A DNA stretch of 46,762 nt, from assembly GCA_944392335.1 (NCBI GenBank), contig CALXWJ010000091.1, positions 1-46,762 on the forward strand, given 5' to 3'. Position 1 is the first letter of the stretch. Each line of letters opens with the position of its first letter. The position numbers and the translations under genes are program-made. Shown here piece after piece: positions 16,357 to 26,500 of this stretch. Origin of the DNA: an uncultured Clostridia bacterium. GTDB lineage: Bacteria > Bacillota > Clostridia > UBA1381. The notes under the pieces were generated by a model that saw nothing but the letters and a program-made list of their open reading frames with translations, did no database searches and was not told the origin of the DNA.

Positions 16357-19029
16357 ATGAAAAAGAAAATCAGTTTGATTTTGGTTATCGTTATTTTAGT
16401 AACCTCTGTATCATTTGTAAGCGCTTCTGAAACAATTAAAGAAGAAAACAGAGGCATATTGGAAGCATTGAACATTATTGATGACAGCTTATTTACAGCT
16501 AACGGCACAACAAGAGAAAATTTTGCACACATAATGCTGCGTTTTATGAATATGCCGGATGAAGGTGTATGCACTGAAACAAGATTTATAGATGTTAATG
16601 CAAATGATCCGAATGCATATGCAATTAACACAATGTACGATATGGGGCTGATGATAGGTTACAGCGGATATTTATTCAAGCCAAAACAGATTATTACATA
16701 TGATGAGGCTATATGTACAGTGGTTTCCTGTTTGGGATATAACCTATTTAAAGATAATATTTCATGGCCCGATCAACGTCTGGAGCTTGCTTATCAATTC
16801 GGACTTCTTAAAGATTTGACATATATCGGATCTAATGCTATTACCGAGAATGACATTATTATTCTTTTAAATAATGCACTTTTTGCAGATACTGTCGGCT
16901 ATGAAAATTTTCAGGATAATGAAACTGCATTAATGCGTTTTCATAATGCCTATGAGATAGAGGGTGTAGTTACAGCTAATGAACATACAGGACTTGCGGG
17001 AATTGATGATTCAGTGCCTGAAAATAGTATCAGAATTGAAACAGTAAATTATCTAACCACTGAGGATTATTCCGAATTTCTGGGGTATAATGTTACAGGT
17101 TTATGTAAAGAAATAGACGGTGATCCAACTATTATTTATCTTGAAACAAATACAAAAACGCAAATCACGGAATTTGCGGGTGATGATGTCCAGAATGTCA
17201 CCTCAAATAAAATCGAATATGAAATAGCAGGTGAGCAGATTAAAAGGGTTTCTTACAGTGAAACAGTTAAAGTTATATATAATGGCGGAGCATATGTAGG
17301 TTATGGAAGAATTGAGGATATAGATTTTTCTGATACTGCTGTAAAAGCTATTGATAATTCGAGAGATTCGGTTGCCGATGTTCTCATTATGACAAAATAC
17401 GAAGATTACTATGTAAGCAATATTGATGCAAAGAACTATGCAATTACCGATAATCTGAACGGAAACAGATTTCCATCAACCGGCATTAATATCAATGACA
17501 GCAGCATAAATGTATATAACTCTGCAGGTGAAATAATAGATTTCAAAGACATACAAATCGGACAGATTGCTTCTGTTGCGGCAAGTCAGAATAATGAAAT
17601 TATTGAAATTTATATAAACGACAAAATTGTTTCTGGAACTTTGACCGGGATAAATAAAGAGGAAGGCTATAAAATAGACAGCACAAGCTATAAGTTATCA
17701 TCTAATTTTAATGAAAGTAATTTTATTCTTAATTTAGGTATTACAGCAGATTTTTACATTGGTAAAACCGGAAAAATTATTGCTGTGGTTTTATCTTCGG
17801 GTGAGAAAGCAGTCGGAGTTGTAAGAAATATATTCTTAAACACTGAGGACATTAAATATAACTCAGATTTTATACAAATAAAAATATTTACATCAGACGG
17901 TGAATTTATTAAATATGATGTTGTTGAAAAGGTAAGAATTAACGGAAAAAATGTAAAAGCAAATGTCAGCTTGATAGAACTTGCCGGGGTCAAGGTAAAT
18001 GATCCAATACTGTACACAGTAAAAGATAATCAGTTAAAAACAATTGAAACCTTAAAATCTCAGCATACAGCGAAAAAAGGCGAATTAAGATTGCTGGCTC
18101 AGGGAGATAATTTCCGTGCTATTAATAAAATAGCTGTCGGAGCGGCTGCCGAAGTAGAAGGCAGAACAAAGATTATATCTATACCAAGCAATCCAAGCGA
18201 GGGTGATGAAGCATATACAACGGTAAATTACGATGGTTATTCGGAACAGATAAAGAATAAACCGTACAAAATATTTGCATACGGCAATGATGACCTGATG
18301 ATTGCTGATTTAATTATCGCATATGATGCGGCACAGTCTGTCATATCTAACAATACAGTTGAAATGTACTGTGTTACAAATATTTTGGATGAATTGATAA
18401 ATGATGATATTGCTGCTACAGTTATTTATGCGTGGGAGCCGCAAAATGGTGAAACCAAGCTGAATATAACGGGAGATCTTGATTTAACTATTGACAAAAC
18501 ATCTACACCTGTTGCAAACAGTGGTATTTCATGGATCAAGGGTGTAGATGTATCAGAGTTATCACCCGGAGATATAATCAGGGTTGCAAAAAATTCAGTC
18601 GGCGATGTAACGAAAATTGAGCTTGTACTTGATTATGACTGTGTAGAAGATCCAAACTTTGATAATACGAATGCAAAGTTAAGACCTTTGATAGGACTAA
18701 GTGAGTATGCAGTTTACTATGCCGGAACAGGAAAATATAATGAAGCAACAAGGATTGCATATTCAGAATTGGAAGCGGCCACATCTGACTTTCTGCAATA
18801 TCAGACAACTTATTATGAGGATAATATTGCATGGAGTAATAACGACCAGACAAAGGTTACAATACGTTCGGAATTAGCAAGAATTTCCTCTGACAGAATT
18901 GTAGTTTATAATTCAGAAACAGAAAGCTGCAAACAGATTTCACGAACAGAATTACCGCTTTATATCGGCAAAAAAATAGTTGTTCATGTAAATCAGAACA
19001 ATGTGCAAAGATTATTTATTTTTGAATAA
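16357..19029 (+). CDS. Secreted surface protein with N-terminal degenerate SLH repeats
   Basis: The 890-residue product has a signal peptide (MKKKISLILVIVILVTSVSF). Three divergent SLH-like repeats follow (~30-200), recognisable by TTRENFAHIMLRFMN, YAINTMYDMGLMIGYSG and the FKPKQIITYDEA motif. The remaining ~690 residues are predominantly beta and appear to consist of repeated small domains, with recurring patterns such as 'G.L.G......Y.I....Y.L' and 'ADFYIGKTGKIIAVV'. No enzyme motif is visible. It is likely a structural S-layer or scaffold protein. AAAGGAGG gives a strong SD for ATG 16357, 15 bases after the previous stop. No typical terminator hairpin was noted after it. Confidence 0.75.
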   Translation: MKKKISLILVIVILVTSVSFVSASETIKEENRGILEALNIIDDSLFTANGTTRENFAHIMLRFMNMPDEGVCTETRFIDVNANDPNAYAINTMYDMGLMIGYSGYLFKPKQIITYDEAICTVVSCLGYNLFKDNISWPDQRLELAYQFGLLKDLTYIGSNAITENDIIILLNNALFADTVGYENFQDNETALMRFHNAYEIEGVVTANEHTGLAGIDDSVPENSIRIETVNYLTTEDYSEFLGYNVTGLCKEIDGDPTIIYLETNTKTQITEFAGDDVQNVTSNKIEYEIAGEQIKRVSYSETVKVIYNGGAYVGYGRIEDIDFSDTAVKAIDNSRDSVADVLIMTKYEDYYVSNIDAKNYAITDNLNGNRFPSTGININDSSINVYNSAGEIIDFKDIQIGQIASVAASQNNEIIEIYINDKIVSGTLTGINKEEGYKIDSTSYKLSSNFNESNFILNLGITADFYIGKTGKIIAVVLSSGEKAVGVVRNIFLNTEDIKYNSDFIQIKIFTSDGEFIKYDVVEKVRINGKNVKANVSLIELAGVKVNDPILYTVKDNQLKTIETLKSQHTAKKGELRLLAQGDNFRAINKIAVGAAAEVEGRTKIISIPSNPSEGDEAYTTVNYDGYSEQIKNKPYKIFAYGNDDLMIADLIIAYDAAQSVISNNTVEMYCVTNILDELINDDIAATVIYAWEPQNGETKLNITGDLDLTIDKTSTPVANSGISWIKGVDVSELSPGDIIRVAKNSVGDVTKIELVLDYDCVEDPNFDNTNAKLRPLIGLSEYAVYYAGTGKYNEATRIAYSELEAATSDFLQYQTTYYEDNIAWSNNDQTKVTIRSELARISSDRIVVYNSETESCKQISRTELPLYIGKKIVVHVNQNNVQRLFIFE

Positions 19030-19192
19030 TCAATGTAAAAAATAAGCGGATTGTTTTGCCTGTTATCGGAACGCAATGCATATAATCTGTATTGCAGTTT
19101 TGAAAACATGCATATGCGTTTTCTTTTCCGCATTACAAAGTTGTTTGGATCAAAATGAAAGTCTGTTTTATACAGTCAGAATGGAGAATGAT
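19030..19192 (+). promoter_or_regulatory. Possible promoter with a 22-bp imperfect palindrome
   Basis: This spacer precedes the first large beta-helix gene. A TATAAT lies at 19081-19086, with a TTGCCT about 19 bases upstream. Downstream, 19102-19123 is a near-perfect palindrome (arms GAAAAC and GTTTTC around ATGCATATGC) and could be an operator overlapping the start of the transcript. It would allow separate control of the enzymes from the upstream surface genes. Confidence 0.4.
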
Positions 19193-22100
19193 ATGAAAAA
19201 ACAAATTATATCGCTAATAATGTGTTTTACCTGTTTTTTATCAACGGGTATATCTTCGTATGCTGATGAAAAAGAGAATCTTTTTATCAATGGAGATTTT
19301 GAACAGCTGCTGTCAACAGGAGGTTGGGGTTCAAGGCATTCAGCCGATTATGAAAGAATTACTGAAAATCCTCAAAGCGGTGAATATTGTATTAAAGTGT
19401 TGGTTGATATGGCAACTGAAACATGGATACATGATTTAAGACTTACACCCGGAGAAACCTATGATTTTTCCATGTGGGCAAAAACCGATAAAGGAGTCGG
19501 TGAAGTTGATGTTACAGGCTATTTTAACTATGGATATGCATATGAAGCATATAATAATCCCGATATGCAAGTAACTCAGTTTAAAAGTAAAGCAGGTGAA
19601 AATTGGACTCAGATTACACACACTTTTACCTATACAGGATTAAATGCCGACGGTGAAAAAGTGGATGATAATATTCAGTTCGGTATTCGTTTAGGAAGAT
19701 ATAAGGAAAAAATTTATGTGTATATGGACAATTTTACATTGACTCCACGCGGATATGCCGATTCAGAGTCCCCGAGAATGCCAAAAACGTATAAATGGGA
19801 TGAAGATCCACTGCCAAAGGCAAAGGATACAGAATCCAAGAATTTTACCGATACAGTAAATCACTGGGCAAAATCCACGATAGACGCACTCAGTGCCGAT
19901 AAAATTGTTAACGGTATCAGTGAAACCGAATTTGCACCGAATGCTAATGTCACAAGAGCTGAATTTTTGACTTTTTTAATAAATAGTTTGGGTGTAAAAA
20001 GAGATGAAATTAAAAAGACCTATTCTGATGTTGATAAGAAATCGTGGTATGCAAAAACTTTTACGGCAGCTGAAGAGATAGGATTGATACCGTCTGAGAT
20101 GATTGTAGGCGATAAAATATATCCGGAACAAAGCTTAAAAAGAGGCGAAGCAAGTGCCTTATTAGTTAAATATGCTGCTGCACTCGGTCAAAAACCCGAA
20201 ACAGATGCTAAAAATTTTTCAGATAGCAGCGGCTTTGGGATTTATGCTTCATATATAAATGACGCATCAGCATTGGGATTGATTAATGGATATGAAGATA
20301 ATACTTTTAGGAGCAACGGCACAATTACAAGGGCAGAGGCAACCGAAATGGTTAAAAATGCCATAGAACTGAAGAGAAGAAGATTTATCTATGTTGACCC
20401 TGTATCAGGTAGTGATGAAAATACCGGAACTTTACCAAATCCTTTGAAGACAATATCTAAGGCACAGGAAATTGTAAGAGCAAATAACGAAAATATGATT
20501 GGAAATATCTATGTATTCCTAAAAGCAGGAACACATATTATGACAGAAACCCTTGAACTTAATCAGAATGACTCCGGTACTAACGGTTTTAGCATAATTT
20601 ATACAAGCTACGGTGATGGCAAAGCCCTTTTGTCCGGTGCTGAGAAAAAGGTTTATTCATGGGAACTGTATGATAAAGAAAAGGGTATATATAAGACTTA
20701 TGTCGGAAATGTAGCCTCCCGTAATATGTATGTAAATGGCATAAGGGCAATAAGAGCAAAGAGCGATGTCAGACTGACAAATTATAGCTATTCACCGGGG
20801 GCAGAATGGGAAATTGCAACAAAAAGCACATGGGTTGCAGATTTAACAAATAACGGTGATATCGAGCTTGTTCATAACGGTTCATACTATTGTAATTTCA
20901 GACCGTTTGTTGAAGATATAAAACTTGACGGTGATATTGTAAGAATGAAGCTGTATAATGATTTTACCGACACAAACAGAACCGATAATATGTATATGGC
21001 AAGTAATCTTTGGATTGAAAATGCTTATGAATTATTGGACAGAGCAGGTGAATGGTATTGGAATAAGGAAAACGGAAACCTGTATTATAAGCCAAGGGCA
21101 TGGGAGGACTTAGATACTGCTGAGATCACATTGCCATCAAAAGAGATTTTAATAAATGGCAACGGTGTTATAAATGATGATACATATAGTCCATTACATA
21201 GTATATCATTTAAAAATATAGATTTTGCTTATACAGGGTTATATAATTCTTATAATGAAAGAAAAGGTATGGCATTTTTCCAGAACGGAATTTTAAGACG
21301 TGCCACTCAAAAAGATTTGTCTGATGAAATTCACTATACTCCGAATGCGGGTGTGATGCTTAACAATGTTGCCTACATAGATATTGAAGACTGTGATTTC
21401 AAAAAAATGGGAAGTATCGGATTAAAGATTGAAGGCGCTGCACAGCATATAAATATCAATGCAAATCATTTTTATGATTTGTCAGGATCAAGTATGCAAA
21501 TAGGGGCATTGGATACAAAAAATGATGACGATTATTACCCAACAGATAAGAGGTATTATAAAGCAGATATTAATATCACAAATAACTATATCCATGATAC
21601 AGCCGTTGAAACTTTATCTGCAGGTGCACTTGCAATAACTAATCTGCAATATTCAAAAGTCATGCATAATGAAATATTCAGAACATCATATTCGGGAATG
21701 CATATAGGTTACGGATTCAGTGCTAGAGCATTTAATCTGTTCTACGATACACCTATAACATACAATTATATCCATGATACAAACTCAGTAAGATATAATT
21801 TAAGGGATGGCGGTGCGATTTATTTTATGGGCACAACATACGGTGATTTGCGTGACGCACTGACACAGGAGGGAAGAAATAAGGTTTCCTATAATTACGT
21901 TGCAGATCTCGGAACAACAGTTAACAGTATTTATTCTGATGAAGGTGCTTCATGGCTTGAGATTTCTCATAACGTATTTGACACGAAGAAAAAATGGTGG
22001 ACATACGGAGTTTTAACAACGGGAAATCAGTCAAAATACAATATTGTAAAAGATAATTACATATCAGCCGATACAATACAAGTTTCAGACAGACTTATAA

Positions 22101-23560
22101 GTCCGTTTACAGAGTGGTATGAAGAAACCGGCGGAGTTATTCAGGATAATCAAGGACAGCGCTTGGAAATGGGTGGACAGATAGGAAAACATACTTTATT
22201 GGAAGGAGATATCGGCAATTGGGATGAAGGCGCATTGGAAATAGTTAAAAATGCAGGTATTTCTACTGAATATATAGATAAATTTCCTGAGGAATTTCAG
22301 AATGTGAAGGTTATAGGACAGGATTATGGTTGGATTGACAACAATCCGCTAGATGAACAATTCTTACCGGCAGTTTTCGATATGAACAGCGGAGATACAA
22401 TTTCCATTCCTGTTGTGGGCGAGAACAGAAAGAGAACAAAAGGGTATATCTCTGCCGATAGAATTTATATAGAAAATCAAAACCCTGACATTGTTGAAAT
22501 TATGCCTGATAATTCTGTAAAAGCTTTAAAGAAGGGTAAGGCGGATTTAACAGTTGAAGTATTGTGCGGAGAAAACAAAGATGTGGTATTTACTTATCCT
22601 GTGGAAATTTATGTCGATGATGCGGTAGCATTTAGATCAGACGTTCAGAGGTGGCATTTCTGGCATAACGGAAGCATGGGAATATTTAAACCACAGATAG
22701 GTATCCCGTATGATTTTGATTTATCCTTTACAACAGAACTTGGCAGAAAAATTGCTCCGTTAGAAGTTGAGTTCTCATCAGACGCACCTCAATTTGCAGA
22801 ATTTGATGAAGAGGGAAGACTTGTAGCTAAAGAACCCGGAGAGGGAAATGTTGTTATAAAAATGACATGGGGCGGACTCAGAAAAACAGAGGAATTTACG
22901 GTTCCGTTCACAGCAATTGACAATGAAATGTATACAGATTTTTCTGAAGATCAGATTATTGATATTGATGAGAATTTCCTTGATATCAATAATTGGACAT
23001 TTGCAGGTACAAACAGAATACAAACACAGTCACCGGGTGAAATAAAGCTCAATTCCGATATGATTATGATTTATAATAAGGAAAGGTTTGAAAATAAACT
23101 TCTTCACTTCAAGATGACTGTTAATCATGGTGGCGGTTGGCCGTCAATCGCACTGAACTGCAGCGATTCTTATTCTCATTTAAACAATGAATATATTATA
23201 ACATTTTATGAAAACTCGTTAGAATGGCAGAGATATAATAATGGTAAAAGAAGCATATTGTGGGGACAGGGAAATATGTTCGACGGTACAGTTGAAATTT
23301 ACGGAGGAAGACCTGGTATCAAGTTTGAATATGGAAAAGAATACGATGTGGGTATCGGTGCTTTCGATGTAGAACAAGGTGTAAGAGTAGTTGTTTATCT
23401 GGATGGCTTAAAGGTATTTGACGGTATTGATTATATTAACAATCAACAATATAACGTTGTAAATGCACCTGTTTTATCAGGCGGAGGATATTTTGGTGTT
23501 CACTCCACAGAAAGTAATAATGCAAACGTCACACTTTCAATTCCGGATCCGAAAAAATAG
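19193..23560 (+). CDS. SLH-anchored right-handed beta-helix enzyme, GH141-like
   Basis: The start is ATG 19193 with GGAGA just upstream, giving 1455 residues; an upstream in-frame ATG at 19076 would put a non-signal extension ahead of the signal peptide. Order: signal peptide; CBM4-like jelly-roll (~27-185); three SLH repeats (~216-395); beta-helix domain (~398-1045); two Ig/Big-like domains (~1060-1243); a C-terminal lectin-like sandwich (~1258-1455). The beta-helix opens with FIYVDPVSGSDENTGTLPNP, then LKAGTHIMTETLEL and RNMYVNGIRAIRAKS, the pattern of GH141 (known activities: alpha-L-fucosidase on rhamnogalacturonan II, and xylanase). SLH placement would tether the enzyme to the cell wall. 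The substrate is inferred only. Confidence 0.82.
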   Translation: MKKQIISLIMCFTCFLSTGISSYADEKENLFINGDFEQLLSTGGWGSRHSADYERITENPQSGEYCIKVLVDMATETWIHDLRLTPGETYDFSMWAKTDKGVGEVDVTGYFNYGYAYEAYNNPDMQVTQFKSKAGENWTQITHTFTYTGLNADGEKVDDNIQFGIRLGRYKEKIYVYMDNFTLTPRGYADSESPRMPKTYKWDEDPLPKAKDTESKNFTDTVNHWAKSTIDALSADKIVNGISETEFAPNANVTRAEFLTFLINSLGVKRDEIKKTYSDVDKKSWYAKTFTAAEEIGLIPSEMIVGDKIYPEQSLKRGEASALLVKYAAALGQKPETDAKNFSDSSGFGIYASYINDASALGLINGYEDNTFRSNGTITRAEATEMVKNAIELKRRRFIYVDPVSGSDENTGTLPNPLKTISKAQEIVRANNENMIGNIYVFLKAGTHIMTETLELNQNDSGTNGFSIIYTSYGDGKALLSGAEKKVYSWELYDKEKGIYKTYVGNVASRNMYVNGIRAIRAKSDVRLTNYSYSPGAEWEIATKSTWVADLTNNGDIELVHNGSYYCNFRPFVEDIKLDGDIVRMKLYNDFTDTNRTDNMYMASNLWIENAYELLDRAGEWYWNKENGNLYYKPRAWEDLDTAEITLPSKEILINGNGVINDDTYSPLHSISFKNIDFAYTGLYNSYNERKGMAFFQNGILRRATQKDLSDEIHYTPNAGVMLNNVAYIDIEDCDFKKMGSIGLKIEGAAQHININANHFYDLSGSSMQIGALDTKNDDDYYPTDKRYYKADINITNNYIHDTAVETLSAGALAITNLQYSKVMHNEIFRTSYSGMHIGYGFSARAFNLFYDTPITYNYIHDTNSVRYNLRDGGAIYFMGTTYGDLRDALTQEGRNKVSYNYVADLGTTVNSIYSDEGASWLEISHNVFDTKKKWWTYGVLTTGNQSKYNIVKDNYISADTIQVSDRLISPFTEWYEETGGVIQDNQGQRLEMGGQIGKHTLLEGDIGNWDEGALEIVKNAGISTEYIDKFPEEFQNVKVIGQDYGWIDNNPLDEQFLPAVFDMNSGDTISIPVVGENRKRTKGYISADRIYIENQNPDIVEIMPDNSVKALKKGKADLTVEVLCGENKDVVFTYPVEIYVDDAVAFRSDVQRWHFWHNGSMGIFKPQIGIPYDFDLSFTTELGRKIAPLEVEFSSDAPQFAEFDEEGRLVAKEPGEGNVVIKMTWGGLRKTEEFTVPFTAIDNEMYTDFSEDQIIDIDENFLDINNWTFAGTNRIQTQSPGEIKLNSDMIMIYNKERFENKLLHFKMTVNHGGGWPSIALNCSDSYSHLNNEYIITFYENSLEWQRYNNGKRSILWGQGNMFDGTVEIYGGRPGIKFEYGKEYDVGIGAFDVEQGVRVVVYLDGLKVFDGIDYINNQQYNVVNAPVLSGGGYFGVHSTESNNANVTLSIPDPKK

Positions 23561-23576
23561 ATAGGAGAACATCTTA

Positions 23577-26500
23577 ATGACAAAGAGCAATAAAATTATC
23601 ATATTGTTGTTATTGTCTGTAATGCTTTTTGGAGCATCAGCTTATGCTGATGCTTTTGGAGCAGATTGGATATATAAGGATTTTGAAGTTACCGATGGAT
23701 TTTTGTGTGATTTTCAGAACAGCACTGTTGAAAGAATAACATATGACGGTCATAATTCAAATGCATCGGTGAGTATCACTAAATCTGATGAAAATGAAGA
23801 TTTTGGCTATAATCTTGATTTTAAAAAGGGAAAGATTTATAAAATAGGTGCATTTGCAAAAAACGCACTTGATGGGTTTGTAATAAAAATAAAATCCTCC
23901 GGCAATTTGTGCAAGAATAAAATATTAACAATTGATAAATCGTCAGGAAATGATTGGACATATTTTGAGACTGAATTTTTGTGTGATGAAAATGACGGAG
24001 TTCTTGATTTGATTTCATTTACTTCCCGTACGTCAAGCGGTAAATATTATATTGATAAGCTGTTTGTCGTACCTGTATCAGAGGGTAATGTCAGTGTTAC
24101 AGGAGATATAAAATCGGGAAGTGATGTCCTGTTTGACATTTCCAACAATAAAAAATATTATTACAATATCTATATAAAAGATAATGACAATGAGAGAGTC
24201 ATTGAAAACGGTTATACACAGGATGGAAAAATCCCGTTCAAAATTCCATCTTTAGCAGAGGGAAAGGAATTATTTTTAAAATATTCGCCTGTTGATGAAA
24301 AGGGTACGCCTCTGCAATATATAACCTATAATGCTGGCACAGTTTCAAAGGGTTCGTTTTCGCCGGTAAGTATAAATACTCAGAACAAACCGAATTATTT
24401 TGATGATAAGGTTTTTGCCGGGGGCTTTATAGATGAGCAGTATAATTATGACTATTCAGATACATTAAAGACAAGCGCCATAAACGCTCAGTATAATAAA
24501 ATATTATTCTCCTTTGATGAATCAGCATCGGAAACAGGGGCATTTAGATTTGATCTGTCAAGTGATTTTACATCATCTCCCGATTATTATGTGACATTGG
24601 AAAAGGGAAAAACATATAAACTCAAAGCAAGAGTTAAAATTTCTGAGGATATTCTGTCAGACAGATTTAATTTTCATATAATCGGACAGGGCAAAGAGGG
24701 AGAAAAAACTGGATATGCCATGCTTTCGGTTCAAAATAATAATTTTAAAGCAAATGAATGGAATGATGTTGAAACATATTTTACCTGGAACGGTCAGTTA
24801 GGCAGCTCGGATACGGTTTTAATAAGAATAAGAATAGCAGATGGGACATGGGCAAGTTGGTTTGGTGAAGATACTGAAAAAAGGATATCTGCATATTATC
24901 TTGACAGCTTCAGTGTAATGCCCTACAATCCTGATGTTACAGTACGTCAGTCCGGAGATATGTATGTAGGAGGGAAATTAAGGCTTGAAACCTCCTGTGA
25001 TAAGGTTGTGGCAAATTCATGGCCTAATATGTTTGATCCATTATTTTTCCTTCAATACACCGGTTCAATAGCATTCTATAAGGTTGATAATGAAGTTGTT
25101 GATATCATATACGGCATTGACACACAAATTGACAATATGAGTGAATATCTGAATAAAAATGTAACCTGTGATATGTATCCTGTCATGTATGGAGAGGTTA
25201 AAAACAAAAAAACGGTCGATTTGGGAACTGTCAGGTTAAGAGACAATAGCTTTACTGTAAAATATTATGAAAAGGTTTTAAATCCTTTGTCAGATTCTTT
25301 AGAAGGAAGAATAGTCGCAGATATATATGATGATACAATGCCTTATTATTTTAATGCTTCTTATAATGCAGATAAAATAGCAGATGTAAAAAGCGGAGAA
25401 AATTTTTCTTTAAATATTAAAAATGCCGATAAAGTAAGCACATTCATATGGGACGGGAATTTGTCACCTTTATCCCGAAAACAGGATATCTCAAGGGATG
25501 AAAACGCTATATTACTTTACGTCGATGGAGAAGAAGGAAATGATGAAAATCCCGGAACAATAAATGATCCGTTCAAAACGATTGAAAGGGCTAAGACAGA
25601 GGTAAGAGAGCTTTTAAAAAAATATAACAGAACAGATGATTTGAAGTGGCAATATGAAAATAATGTTCTTGAAATTTCCGGAACCGGAAACATGAAAAAT
25701 TATTTTGATGTCGAAACACCGTGGGCGCAGTATAAGGGCAGTATAAGAACTCTTATATTGAAAGAGGGCATAACATCTATAGGCGCTGAAGCATTTTCAG
25801 ACTGTACACAGCTTAAAAATATCGTTTTACCCGATAGTCTGTCATATATAGGAGAAAATGCATTCAGCGGCTGTGAAAATCTTATTGCTGTTGTTTTAGG
25901 AGACAATGTAACTTCAGTAAAAAATGGTGCTTTCCCGGCGTCGACTAATAAATGCGTAAGTAAGAATTCTGTTTTTGCTTATAAAGAAGGATACAAAACT
26001 TATACTGCAGGAGAGGCAGAAAGCTCAGTAATTTCACCGTCGGGAAATACAAATATAGGTTGGGCATTATATGAGGACACCTTAGTATTTGAAGGTGAGG
26101 GATACTTTGTAAATGTTAAAAGTGATTTTCAGGCAACTGTTCCATGGAAGGATTATAAAGCACAAATAACAACAGCGATCATTCAGCCGGGGATAACAAG
26201 GACGCCATATTATTTGTTCAGTGGAACAACCGATGGCGTAAGCGATTATGCTAATTTGAAAAGATATACTGTTGCTGATACGGTCACAAGACTAAGTCAG
26301 AATGAAATAGCAGAATGTACAGGATTGGAATACATAAATCTTTCATCCAATACAAACCTTATAGGAGAAGGATACATTACAGGAAATGGGCTCTCTGTTC
26401 CTATAAAAGAACTTATAATTCCTGCATCTGTAACAATGATAGGAAGCTGTTCGTTTAATAATTTATCCAGACTTGAAAAATTAGTTTTTGAAGAAGGCTT

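Noticed and set aside
19076..19192. N-terminal extension of the SLH beta-helix protein from ATG 19076
   Set aside because: It would bury the signal peptide at residue 40 and overlaps the palindrome; ATG 19193 has its own SD.
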